From NCBI RefSeq assembly GCF_000612665.1, contig NZ_HG942074.1:1-44299 (forward strand): DNA of 44,299 bases, written 5' to 3'. Numbering within the stretch: the stretch's first letter is position 1; every line of letters begins with the position of its first letter. The notes beneath the pieces are model-generated. The model had not been told where the DNA came from. It saw only the letters and a program-made list of their open reading frames with translations, and ran no database searches. A program made the position numbers and the translations under genes. Positions 27,380-34,727 of this stretch are shown here, piece after piece. The stretch comes from Neobacillus dielmonensis (lineage in GTDB: Bacteria; Bacillota; Bacilli; Bacillales; Cytobacillaceae).

Positions 27380-27419
27380 AAAAGTCCTCTTTTACAGAAT
27401 ATCAAAGAGGACTTTTTTT
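27380..27419 (+). terminator. Terminator of the globin gene
   Basis: AAAGTCCTCTTT pairs with AAAGAGGACTTT around an 11-nt loop, followed by T residues. Confidence 0.9.
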
Positions 27420-27548
27420 ATGGCTCTTTAAAAGTGAGACAAACGAATATTAGTCCTTTTTATTATAGTTTCGGTATAATGAAGATTCATAAGTCTTTTA
27501 ATTCTTAATATTAGTCTGTACTCACACCATGATATAGGAGGAAGAGAT

Positions 27549-28361
27549 TTGTATAAATTAGTAGCAATCGATATTGATGGTACGCTTTTAAATGATCGAA
27601 GAGAAATTACAAAAGAAGTAAATGATGCCATTCAAGCTGCAAGGGCAAAAGGAGTGCGGGTTGTTATCTGTACTGGAAGACCAATCGGCGGTGTCCGACC
27701 AATTATTGAAGAATTGAAATTAAATGATCAAGATGACTATGTCATTACCTTTAATGGCGCCCTTGTGCAAAATACCCACACCAATGAGGTAAAATCTCAA
27801 ATTACGTTAACATATGATGACTTAAAGGATTTATATGAACTAAGCCTAAAGATCAATTCGCCGCTCCATTTCTTTGATACCAAAAAAATTTATACACCAA
27901 ATAGAGAAATTAACAGATACACCATCCATGAGGCCTATGTCAATCGAGTTCCCCTACAGTATCTTCCAATCGAGGAAGTTCCGAATGACATGATTATTCC
28001 GAAAGTGATGTTTATTGATGAACCGGAACGTTTAAACCAAATTATGGGCAAAATACCGGAATCAGTCTGGGAGAAGTATACCTTGGTTAAAAGCGCCCCG
28101 TTCTTTTTAGAGGTCCTTGACCCGAGTGTCAGCAAAGGGAATGCAGTAAAACAGCTGGCTGAGAAACTTTCAATTAAACGGGAAGAAGTTATCTGTATCG
28201 GCGATGGCGAAAATGATTTAACTATGATAGAGTATGCAGGCTGTGGAGTTGCAATGGGCAATGCCGAGGCCGTAGTAAAAGAGGTGGCTCAGTTCCATAC
28301 ATTATCCAATAATGAAAATGGAGTAGCTTATGCAATTGAAAAATTGGTGTTAGACAAATAA
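27549..28361 (+). CDS. Cof-type HAD-IIB sugar phosphatase (YidA-like)
   Basis: A 270-residue haloacid dehalogenase phosphatase. Motif I is D8-I-D10-GTLL, motif II is the Thr in VVICTGRP, the motif III Lys is in SKGNAVKQL and motif IV is IGDGENDLTMI. A C2B cap lies between (about 85-190). The family hydrolyses sugar phosphates such as erythrose-4-phosphate or mannose-1-phosphate; exact specificity cannot be read from sequence. Translation starts at TTG 27549 behind AGGAGGAAG. Single gene, closed by a hairpin repeat. Confidence 0.9.
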   Translation: MYKLVAIDIDGTLLNDRREITKEVNDAIQAARAKGVRVVICTGRPIGGVRPIIEELKLNDQDDYVITFNGALVQNTHTNEVKSQITLTYDDLKDLYELSLKINSPLHFFDTKKIYTPNREINRYTIHEAYVNRVPLQYLPIEEVPNDMIIPKVMFIDEPERLNQIMGKIPESVWEKYTLVKSAPFFLEVLDPSVSKGNAVKQLAEKLSIKREEVICIGDGENDLTMIEYAGCGVAMGNAEAVVKEVAQFHTLSNNENGVAYAIEKLVLDK

Positions 28362-28384
28362 TAGAAGCACAGAAAAAAAGATAT

Positions 28385-28455
28385 AAGTGCCTGTCACTAC
28401 CCGTAATATGTCGAATTCTCATCGGCATCATTCGGCAGTGACAGGCACTTTTTTT
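28385..28455 (+). terminator. 70-bp hairpin repeat used as terminator
   Basis: A perfect 14-bp stem, AAGTGCCTGTCACT paired with AGTGACAGGCACTT, encloses a 38-nt interior and is followed by seven T residues. This is the best-preserved member of the family seen at 21252, 23570 and 23651. Confidence 0.85.
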
Positions 28456-28673
28456 AAAATATATCCATCTGGTACAACTTGCAAATCTAATTTCCCTATA
28501 ACATTTTCAAGTTGATAAATCCCTTGATTGGCAAGGGGCCGAGTGCTAGCTGTTAACGAATTATTGGTCAAATTTATCATTTTGCAATAATTTTTCTTCG
28601 TATAGTGAAAGAAAACAGACAAGCTGTGATAACTTTAATAGAATAAATTATAAATTTTGAAGGAGGTGAAAAA

Positions 28674-28841
28674 ATGTCACAAAAACGAACACGAAGAAAA
28701 ATGAGAAACCGTCATAGAAATGACAGATGTAGTGATCGGAATATGTCAGCACCCCCAACAAATCAGCCGCCAATTATATCCCAACCACCAACAAGTCAAA
28801 GACCGCCAACTTTTCCACTTAATATCCCATATTCTCCTTAA
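28674..28841 (+). CDS. Small basic, proline-rich protein
   Basis: A 55-residue ORF starts at ATG 28674 behind a near-perfect Shine-Dalgarno (AAGGAGGTGA). The N-terminal 23 residues are Arg/Lys-rich (KRTRRKMRNRHRND) and the rest is Pro/Gln/Thr-rich (PPTNQPPIISQPP, SQRPPTFP). There are no membrane segments. Composition recalls small coat or crust-associated spore proteins and nucleic-acid-binding tails, but I cannot assign a family. It lies 53 bp upstream of the M23-like gene and may be co-transcribed with it. Confidence 0.6.
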   Translation: MSQKRTRRKMRNRHRNDRCSDRNMSAPPTNQPPIISQPPTSQRPPTFPLNIPYSP

Positions 28842-28894
28842 TTTATAGCAGTGGCTAGTATCATTAAATATTTTTAAAAGAAAGGATGAAAATA

Positions 28895-29656
28895 TTGCCT
28901 TATCAATATCAACGTACTCCCTTTAATACCGCACAAGAGGTTCAAATGTGGGGAGTTTGCCATGGGTTTGCATCTGGGGCAAAAGACATTGGATATTCTG
29001 GTATGCGCTGGGGTGAAAATGTTTATGCCGTGGAGGCAGGCACCGTGGTATTCCTGGAAGGGAACTCTGGTTGTAAAAGTCCAATGACCTCTCCGACTTC
29101 TGCAGACCCCGCAGGAAGGTCACCAGCAGGTTGTTTAGAGGCTAATGAGGTCGTCATCAGAGGCGATGATGGATTCTTCACCGAATATGTTCATGTTCTC
29201 CCGAGAATGATTTTAACAGTTGGCTCTAGGGTTCAAGCAGGTACTCTTCTTGGAGCGGTAGACAATTCGGCAGAAACAAATGGACCACATGTTCATCTGG
29301 TACGATATTTTCCTAACCCCGATTTTGACATTAATAACCCATTTGTTAGTCCCTATTGGCAGAATGGAGGAACTTGTAACTGGACGATGTTTAATGTCAC
29401 AGGAATTACGCCCGCTCCGAGCAATGGCTGGGTGGAAGATGAAGACAGTGGCAATTGGTACTATTACGACAACAATATTCGCCAGACAGATCAATGGATT
29501 CAAACCGGCAACACCTATTACCAAGTTGATAATAATGGAGTCTATACCGGAAGCCATATCTTCTTCGATGATGCTTCACAGACATGGTTCTGGTTCGATG
29601 GGCCTGGACAGGTGTGGCGATACTGGAATGGGACAAACTGGGTTCTTGCTCCATAA
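28895..29656 (+). CDS. M23-like peptidase with C-terminal aromatic repeats
   Basis: A 253-residue protein. Residues about 10-150 match the LytM/M23 metallopeptidase fold: a first metal-ligand region in CHGFASGAKDIGY, VYAVEAGTVVFLEG, the EYVHVLP strand and the closing HxH in NGPHVHL. The C-terminal third has Trp/Tyr-rich repeats (GNWYYYDNN, NTYYQVDNNG, QTWFWFDGPG, NGTNWVL) like cell-wall-binding repeats. There is no signal peptide, so if it acts on peptidoglycan it must be released by mother-cell lysis or leaderless export. TTG 28895 is spaced 6 nt from AAAGGATG; an ATG at 28886 sits too close. Confidence 0.72.
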   Translation: MPYQYQRTPFNTAQEVQMWGVCHGFASGAKDIGYSGMRWGENVYAVEAGTVVFLEGNSGCKSPMTSPTSADPAGRSPAGCLEANEVVIRGDDGFFTEYVHVLPRMILTVGSRVQAGTLLGAVDNSAETNGPHVHLVRYFPNPDFDINNPFVSPYWQNGGTCNWTMFNVTGITPAPSNGWVEDEDSGNWYYYDNNIRQTDQWIQTGNTYYQVDNNGVYTGSHIFFDDASQTWFWFDGPGQVWRYWNGTNWVLAP

Positions 29657-29786
29657 TGCTTTTACTTGTAATTCCCTTTTTCTAGACAAGGATCACAAAA
29701 AGATTTTGCAATAGTTTCCATGATATTCAAAAACGTACTTAAGTATAATATAGTTAAAGAATCATAGTAGAAGTCGGTGAAACAAC

Positions 29787-31322
29787 TTGAATATCATGAA
29801 TGGCGTAGATCGAGATAATCAGCATCTGCTTGATGAATTGGAACGAGTAAAAAGGGAAAATGAGCAGTTAAAGTTACAGCTTACTGCATCAAAAGCTGCT
29901 AGCACCCATCTCGATGACAGTGAAAAGAAGTTTGAGCATCTATTTAATAGTATTTCAGATGCTATCTATTATTTGAAAATAGAAGAGGATGGAATTGTCG
30001 GAAACTTTATAGAAGTGAACAGAGCAGCCCATAGTCGATTAGGCTATACACGTGAAGAAGCCATGAACTTATCTCCTTTCGATATCGATTATCATGAAAA
30101 AGATGAAATCGTTGATTTACTTAAAATGATAAAAAATAATCAATCGTTAACCTTTGAAACCGTTCATAAATGTAAAGATGGGAGTCGAATACCGGTGGAA
30201 GTCAACACCCATCTTCTCGAAATTGAAGGGGAAAACTACACGTTATCCGTTTGCAGGGACATTTCGAATCGAAAAAGATCCGAAAAAGAGATACGTGAAA
30301 CCAAGGATCAGTATCAAAGGTTAGTGGAATCATCGACCAATGGGATTGTTGTCATACAGGATGATAAGTGGGTTTTTGCCAATAGGGCTGCTTTAGAATT
30401 GTTCGGAGCAGAGTCAAAAGAGCAACTATTAGGTAGAAGTATTTATGACATGCTCTCACCGAGGTTTATTGAGGAATATAACAGACTTAAGGAATATGGT
30501 GAAGAAGACTCCAAGTTTCGATTTAATTGGAAGATCCTAAATGGCAGAGAAATTTATACAGAAGCGGTATTGATTCCGAGCATATTTAAAGAAAAAGTAG
30601 CCAAACAGCTGATTATTCAGGATGTAACAGAACGGAAGCGTGCAGAAGACTTGAAGATTCAAGCAGAAAAAATGAACGTGGTCGCACAAATTGCAGCGGG
30701 AATTGCTCATGAAATAAGAAACCCCTTAACTTCTTTAAAAGGATTTGTGCAACTTTTTCGAGAGGATACGGTTCCTAACAAGGAAATCCTCAAGATTATG
30801 GAAAATGAATTGGAACGAATCAATGACATTTCGAGTGAGTTTCTCACGCTGGCTAAACCATACAATCTAGACTTTGTGGAACTTGACATAAAAGAACTTG
30901 TGAAAAATGTAGTGAATCTTTTAGAAAAAGAGGCTAGCAGAAGATCGGTTACGTTCCAAACGTTTTTTACTCAAGAAAAAGTGACCGTTAGTGGAGTTGG
31001 AACCGAGCTCAAGAAAGTGTTTCTAAATCTTATAAAAAATGCAATTGAAGTAATGCCTAATGGGGGAAATATTGGCCTTTTTGTCGAAAGCCATGATGGG
31101 ATTGTCTCTGTTTCTATTCAGGACAACGGAGCTGGACTGACAGAAGAACAATTAAGTCACTTGGGGGAGCCGTTTTACACCACAAAAGAAACAGGAACTG
31201 GCCTGGGGCTAATGGTTACTTATCAAATTATTAAAACCCATAACGGGGAAATCGATGTAAAAAGCAAATTGAATGAAGGAACGACCTTTATCGTAAAGCT
31301 GCCTGCTGTAAACGAGGGCTAA
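29787..31322 (+). CDS. PAS-domain sensor histidine kinase, sporulation-kinase type
   Basis: A 511-residue cytosolic kinase without membrane segments. A short N-terminal coiled coil (ELERVKRENEQLKLQL) precedes two PAS domains at about 45-165 and 170-285. The HisKA domain has the phosphorylated H308 in AAGIAHEIRNPL, and the HATPase domain has the N box (NLIKNAIEVMP), G1 (QDNGAGL), F box (PFYTTKE) and G2 (GTGLGLMV). The soluble PAS-PAS-HisKA layout is that of KinA/KinE kinases feeding Spo0F or Spo0A. No response regulator adjoins, consistent with a phosphorelay. TTG 29787 follows CGGTGA; a TATAAT lies at 29744-29749. Confidence 0.9.
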   Translation: MNIMNGVDRDNQHLLDELERVKRENEQLKLQLTASKAASTHLDDSEKKFEHLFNSISDAIYYLKIEEDGIVGNFIEVNRAAHSRLGYTREEAMNLSPFDIDYHEKDEIVDLLKMIKNNQSLTFETVHKCKDGSRIPVEVNTHLLEIEGENYTLSVCRDISNRKRSEKEIRETKDQYQRLVESSTNGIVVIQDDKWVFANRAALELFGAESKEQLLGRSIYDMLSPRFIEEYNRLKEYGEEDSKFRFNWKILNGREIYTEAVLIPSIFKEKVAKQLIIQDVTERKRAEDLKIQAEKMNVVAQIAAGIAHEIRNPLTSLKGFVQLFREDTVPNKEILKIMENELERINDISSEFLTLAKPYNLDFVELDIKELVKNVVNLLEKEASRRSVTFQTFFTQEKVTVSGVGTELKKVFLNLIKNAIEVMPNGGNIGLFVESHDGIVSVSIQDNGAGLTEEQLSHLGEPFYTTKETGTGLGLMVTYQIIKTHNGEIDVKSKLNEGTTFIVKLPAVNEG

Positions 31323-31384
31323 CAAAGGAGAATACGTAGTCTGCCCCTGTTTGGGGCACTTGTGAATGAAATTCTTATATTTAC

Positions 31385-31430
31385 AAAAAGCTGTTAAGCT
31401 ACTTCTGCATGAATAGTTAACAGCTTTTTT
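31385..31430 (+). terminator. Terminator of the histidine kinase gene
   Basis: AAAAAGCTGTTAA pairs with TTAACAGCTTTTTT across a 19-nt loop, followed by T residues. Confidence 0.85.
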
Positions 31431-31679
31431 ACGTATCGTACTCATCCCTCTTTAAATGCTTAAATTTGTTTAATAAGTATTCCTCATCCTTGCTCGCTTG
31501 GAATTACTGCAATATTTCAAAGAGATTTCCTGCTGCCCAACTGTGGTCAAATAGCAGCCCAATCTTATTTGCCCGATAACACTTTGTCCTTTACTTGAAT
31601 ATATTAACAGGGATCCTGCTTGAGTAACCTTTAAGGGATTCATTAAGACCTTCTTTATTGACCATCTTTTTAATGGATA
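31431..31679. other. Intergenic stretch without a supported gene
   Basis: No ORF with a ribosome-binding site or recognisable family was seen on either strand. The minus strand has broken open stretches that could be a decayed coding remnant, but nothing identifiable. Confidence 0.4.
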
Positions 31680-31864
31680 GGCTGTGTTAAAGACGATTGT
31701 TGATTTTTAACCAGTTGATTGGAGCGGAAGGCGCGAAGACTCCTGTGGGAGTACGGGGATGGGGAGACCCCGCAGGCGATTTTATCGCCGAGGAGGCTCC
31801 CCGGGCACGCCCACGGAAAGCGAAGCGCCTGGAGCGGAAATCAACAACCAAGTTTAACACAGCC
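31680..31864 (+). repeat. 185-bp GC-rich element with 12-bp terminal inverted repeats
   Basis: The ends are GGCTGTGTTAAA and its exact inverse TTTAACACAGCC. Inside are GGAGCGGAAGGCGCGAAGAC, GGGAGACCCCGCAGGCG, a GGCGATTTTATCGCC hairpin, GAGGAGGCTCCCCGGG and GGAGCGGAAATCAAC. The interior is far more GC-rich than its surroundings and highly structured. Similar elements recur in many Bacillaceae genomes. It has MITE-like ends but no transposase. An open frame across it is incidental. Confidence 0.8.
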
Positions 31865-31900
31865 AATGGATAAAGAAAAAGTGTGGAGGTGTAAAATAAG

Positions 31901-32011
31901 TTGAGGCAATTATTTTGGTTAGTTGGAATAATAATGGCTGTTTTCGGTCTATCCCTTGGTGGCAGAAAACTCCAGCGGCGGAATAAAAGAAAGTGGATTA
32001 GAATTAATTAA
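31901..32011 (+). CDS. Small single-pass membrane protein (36 residues)
   Basis: An ORF starts at TTG 31901, with GGAGGTG at 31885-31891. It encodes a peptide with one hydrophobic helix (LFWLVGIIMAVFGLSLGG, about 4-21) followed by a strongly basic tail (RKLQRRNKRKW). Such short basic-tail membrane peptides are common in Bacilli but often unannotated. It sits just outside the right end of the 185-bp repeat, so its promoter may lie within or before that element. No family is recognised. Confidence 0.45.
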   Translation: MRQLFWLVGIIMAVFGLSLGGRKLQRRNKRKWIRIN

Positions 32012-32175
32012 ACTATTCTTTTTTTATTTCGAAGACTTTAAATGATTCGTGTACCAGGTAAACAATTAAAAGGTAAGTAGCAAGATAGTATACATTTGTT
32101 CCCGTATTTTAAAGAAATGGACAAGCTGGGAAATGTGGGGTCCCTCGTTCCCAAGAGGGCACACTAATTGCATGC

Positions 32176-32239
32176 GGGACGGTTCTCGTGACTTTGATTA
32201 ATTTGATTCCTTTAAAAAGCCAGAGGACCGTCTCACTTT
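32176..32239 (+). repeat. GGGACGGTTCT hairpin repeat, copy 1
   Basis: GGGACGGTTCTC (32176-32187) pairs with GAGGACCGTCTC (32223-32234), with G-U wobbles, and is followed by ACTTTT. It is the same family as 33766-33821, and its arm motif also occurs as AACCGTCCCC at the helicase-fragment break (22261). Confidence 0.65.
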
Positions 32240-32301
32240 TCGTATGTTCACATACTTGTAGAAAACTTTTAGAAAAGACAAAATTTTTCTGCGATGAAAC
32301 A

Positions 32302-32350
32302 TGATATAATCTTACCGGAAGGGAGGGGAAAGATGTTGAACAATAATTAA
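32302..32350 (+). promoter_or_regulatory. Extended -10 promoter with a strong RBS and a 5-codon ORF
   Basis: TGATATAAT (32302-32310) is an extended -10 element. It is followed by GGGAGGGGAAAG and the mini-ORF ATG-TTG-AAC-AAT-AAT-TAA (32333-32350), about 155 nt before the next gene. A regulatory upstream ORF is possible; chance cannot be excluded. Confidence 0.35.
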
Positions 32351-32506
32351 TTTCATAACCTTTCTATAAAAAATACTGTCATTTTCCTCATTATAAACCT
32401 ACTATTTTCCGCTAATCATCACTCTTACCAAAAGGCTGTAATTTCGTTAATAACTAAATAAATAGGGGGCCATTCAGATGAAATAGGCCCATAAAGGAGC
32501 AGTATT

Positions 32507-32896
32507 ATGATTGCTGTGTTGAATAAGATAGCTAAAGGTATTACTGTTTGCTATGCAGAAGTTTTTCCTGATCGTGACAACAATTATCTCCATCTTGCTT
32601 ATATGGGGAAGTTATTTTTAATCGCTGACTCCTATTGCATGAATCCGGAGTGTACATGCCAAGAGTCAGCACTTAATTTTGTTCAAGTTTATCCGAGAGA
32701 GGATAAAAAGGCTGATAGTTTTATGATAGGGGTAAAACTTAACGGCAGAGGGTTTCGAATACATGAACAAGGCGGATTCCATAAACGTGAAATTCAATCT
32801 ATCTACTTGCATTTTACCGCCGACACTTCTAACCTAAATTTATTAAACGACCGTTTCGCCGAAATGAGGGAAAAAGCAAAAGAAATGTTGCGTTAA
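32507..32896 (+). CDS. Unknown 129-residue protein with a Cys cluster
   Basis: A soluble protein I cannot place in a family with certainty. It contains YCMNPECTCQES near residue 45-55, a C-x4-C-x-C arrangement that may bind a metal, inside an otherwise beta-rich sequence (LHLAYMGKLFLIADS, SFMIGVKLNGRGFRIHEQGG). The motif resembles an N-terminal domain with a D-x-YC-x-NP-x-C-x-C pattern seen in other uncharacterised bacterial proteins. AAAGGAG precedes the ATG. It is 98 bp upstream of a hydrolase gene on the same strand. Confidence 0.6.
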   Translation: MIAVLNKIAKGITVCYAEVFPDRDNNYLHLAYMGKLFLIADSYCMNPECTCQESALNFVQVYPREDKKADSFMIGVKLNGRGFRIHEQGGFHKREIQSIYLHFTADTSNLNLLNDRFAEMREKAKEMLR

Positions 32897-32994
32897 TTTA
32901 AACTAGTATTTATACATATATAACACTTGTGAAGTTTGCCTCTCGGAAGTATGCTGAGGGAAAGACAAAAGAAAACTTAAAGGGAGGTTCCTGT

Positions 32995-33759
32995 ATGTAT
33001 TATGCACCCGTTAATGGAACGAATGTTTATTATGACCGGTTGGGCAGCGGACAGCCCCTTGTACTTATTCATGGTCTAGGTGAACGAAAAGAAGGATGGG
33101 TGCTACAGCATAGCCTTTCCGAGTATTTTGATGTCATTATCCCTGATTTGCGAGGATTTGGGGAAACTCTTTGTCCTAAAGACCAAGAAATATCCATGAA
33201 CGCTTTTGCAAAAGATATCATTGGCTTATTGGACCATTTAGGAATTGACCAAGCGCATATCCTCGGTTTTTCAATGGGAGGAATTATTTCACAAGAAATA
33301 TATAAAATCCGCCCCGAAAAAGTAAAGTCTTTCATTCTAGCAAGTACGGTTTTTTACATACCCAAATGGCTTGAAAAACTTCTACTGATGGTGTTTAAAA
33401 GATTTGAAACAATGACGGTTGACCAATTTAAACGTCAAGCAACATTTAGTTGTCTCTATGATAAAAGTGATGAAATGGTCCAAAAAGTAATGCCAGTTTG
33501 GTCCAATCATCTGGACGGGTTTATGCCATCGTGGAGAGCCTGTCTGCATATTGATTATCGAGAAACTTTAAAGACAATCTCGGTGCCAACATTGGTCATT
33601 TCCTGTCAGCAGGATAAAATCTGTCCGGCCTTCTTTCAAAAGAGAATGAAGAAACTGATACCGGACTCCATGCTTTATACCATTAAAAAAGCTGGGCATA
33701 TGGGTAAAATAGAAAAGGTGGAAGAATTCAATCGTGAGGTATTGAAGTTTCTATTATAA
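32995..33759 (+). CDS. Alpha/beta-hydrolase
   Basis: A 254-residue alpha/beta-hydrolase-fold enzyme. The oxyanion motif is LIHGLGE, the nucleophile elbow is GFSMGG, the acid is probably the Asp in CQQDKICP and the catalytic His is in AGHMGK. A helical cap (about 120-185) lies between core strands 6 and 7. It resembles 3-oxoadipate enol-lactonase-like and esterase members; the substrate cannot be told. The ATG at 32995 has AGGGAGG 7 nt upstream and starts the protein at the family N-terminus; the longer frame from 32929 is not supported. Confidence 0.87.
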   Translation: MYYAPVNGTNVYYDRLGSGQPLVLIHGLGERKEGWVLQHSLSEYFDVIIPDLRGFGETLCPKDQEISMNAFAKDIIGLLDHLGIDQAHILGFSMGGIISQEIYKIRPEKVKSFILASTVFYIPKWLEKLLLMVFKRFETMTVDQFKRQATFSCLYDKSDEMVQKVMPVWSNHLDGFMPSWRACLHIDYRETLKTISVPTLVISCQQDKICPAFFQKRMKKLIPDSMLYTIKKAGHMGKIEKVEEFNREVLKFLL

Positions 33760-33765
33760 GTCCAT

Positions 33766-33821
33766 GGGACGGTTCTGGTTGTTTTGAGGTTGTGCAAGTC
33801 AATAACCATTAGAGCCGTCCC
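33766..33821 (+). repeat. GGGACGGTTCT hairpin repeat, copy 2 (likely terminator)
   Basis: GGGACGGTTCTGGTT pairs with AACCATTAGAGCCGTCCC with a small internal bulge, and is followed by CTGGTCTTTCTTTTT. Position between converging genes suggests it ends transcription of the hydrolase. Confidence 0.65.
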
Positions 33822-33834
33822 CTGGTCTTTCTTT

Positions 33835-34023
33835 TTATCCATTCTCGATCTTGTTTAAATCATCACCGCTGTACAGTTCTATTTGATGCTGAAGTTCTGA
33901 TATGTAACGCATCATGGCCATTCTTACCACGGATGGGTAGTATTTATTGTTAAGTTCATGTTCGCATTCCTCTAAATCCATTTTTTTAACTGCGATAATT
34001 TTGTTTAATTCATCTGTGCTCAT
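33835..34023 (-). CDS. Small helical protein paired with an XRE regulator
   Basis: A 62-residue acidic/basic helical protein (LNKIIAVKKMDLEECEHELN, then YISELQHQIELY). The length and two-helix layout resemble Spo0E-like Spo0A~P phosphatases, but the signature SQ-x-LD is not matched (the position reads SELQ), so I do not call it Spo0E. It lies 15 bp downstream of the XRE gene on the minus strand and is probably translated from the same message. AAGGGGA precedes the start. Confidence 0.6.
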   Translation of the reverse strand: MSTDELNKIIAVKKMDLEECEHELNNKYYPSVVRMAMMRYISELQHQIELYSGDDLNKIENG

Positions 34024-34038
34024 TAGTAATCCCCTTCC

Positions 34039-34266
34039 CTACATATTAAAAAAGTCTCTGTAATCTATCGTTGAATCATACTTCTGGAGGAAATGAATGA
34101 TTTTCCTGGCTGTGCTTATCGTCGGTTGATGTGTATCGTCTGAGCATAACCGGCTAATGGTTGCTCGGCTAACCCCTGACTTCTCTAACTCCTTCTGGCT
34201 GATGCCATGCTGATCAATATAGCGCCCCAGTTTTGACCGATCTCTTCCGAGGCCAAACCACCTCAT
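34039..34266 (-). CDS. XRE-family helix-turn-helix regulator
   Basis: A 75-residue single-domain protein of the Cro/cI type. The helix-turn-helix reads LGRYIDQHGISQKELEKSGV and SRATISRLCSD, followed by a dimer helix. TAGGAGAG precedes the ATG. Just upstream lies an AGCTA/TAGCT inverted repeat (34282-34297) that could be its own operator. Targets are unknown; its only partner is the small protein that follows. Confidence 0.85.
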   Translation of the reverse strand: MRWFGLGRDRSKLGRYIDQHGISQKELEKSGVSRATISRLCSDDTHQPTISTARKIIHFLQKYDSTIDYRDFFNM

Positions 34267-34727
34267 TTTCCTACTCTCCTAAGCTAGTTTTATAGCTACA
34301 GGATGGCCACTTTTTTCATAGCTTATACAAAAATTTCATCTCTGAAACAACTTTTAATATGATCTTTTCTTCTATCTAGAAGCGGATTGTCTAAATAATA
34401 TAAGTGTAAGTTTGGTTCATCTTGAAAGAGTTCTACATGACCGAGAATGGGTCAAAATACAGATGTGGGTCACGTAAAGGGTGCTACGTGGCCTAGAACA
34501 GATCTGCTATTTTAAGAATCTTGTTTGAAATCTGTAAGATTTAAGTAAGATTTAAACACTATAGTTATATCAAGAATAAAACTTGCTAGAGGAAGTTAAA
34601 AGTAATGACAAATGTCACCGAAGATTCATGACAATGAATCCTAAAAGGTCTGATCTAGGTGCTGTAAGATTAAACCATCAAATCAAACCTGACAGCCACT
34701 AGGCTCAAGGGAAAAGGGGACGGAAAA
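34267..34727. other. 461-bp divergent intergenic region with repeats
   Basis: No gene is supported. It holds a possible XRE operator (34282-34297), a decayed relative of the TCTACGTGACC repeat (about 34431-34497, bounded by GTTCTA and TAGAAC), a direct repeat of GTAAGATTTAA (near 34528-34550) and a GATTCAT/ATGAATC hairpin near 34624-34640 upstream of ccdC. Confidence 0.5.

Larger units (their letters stand above)
32012..32506. other. 495-bp region with hairpins, a promoter and a mini-ORF but no long gene
   Basis: It contains a small hairpin (CCCTC/GAGGG, 32142-32159), a dispersed GGGACGG repeat (32176-32234), an extended -10 promoter with a 5-codon ORF (32302-32350) and a GGGCC/GGCCC hairpin near 32465-32485 just before the 32507 gene. 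No longer coding sequence was seen. Confidence 0.5.

Noticed and set aside
21252..28455. CRISPR array, suggested by repeated palindromic units
   Set aside because: Copies are few, irregularly spaced between genes, of variable length, and have no spacers or cas genes.
28428..28580. Minus-strand ORF of 50 codons with plausible composition (QLENVIGKLDLQVVPDGYILKK)
   Set aside because: There is no Shine-Dalgarno before its ATG, and its last codons run into the hairpin repeat at 28385-28455; it may be a remnant but cannot be supported as a gene.
31719..31904. A 61-codon open frame across the 185-bp repeat
   Set aside because: It lies inside a structured non-coding repeat, has no ribosome-binding site and would be disrupted in other copies such as 8757-8834.
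33835..34023. Calling the small protein Spo0E
   Set aside because: The diagnostic SQ-x-LD signature is not present; only size and helical layout agree.
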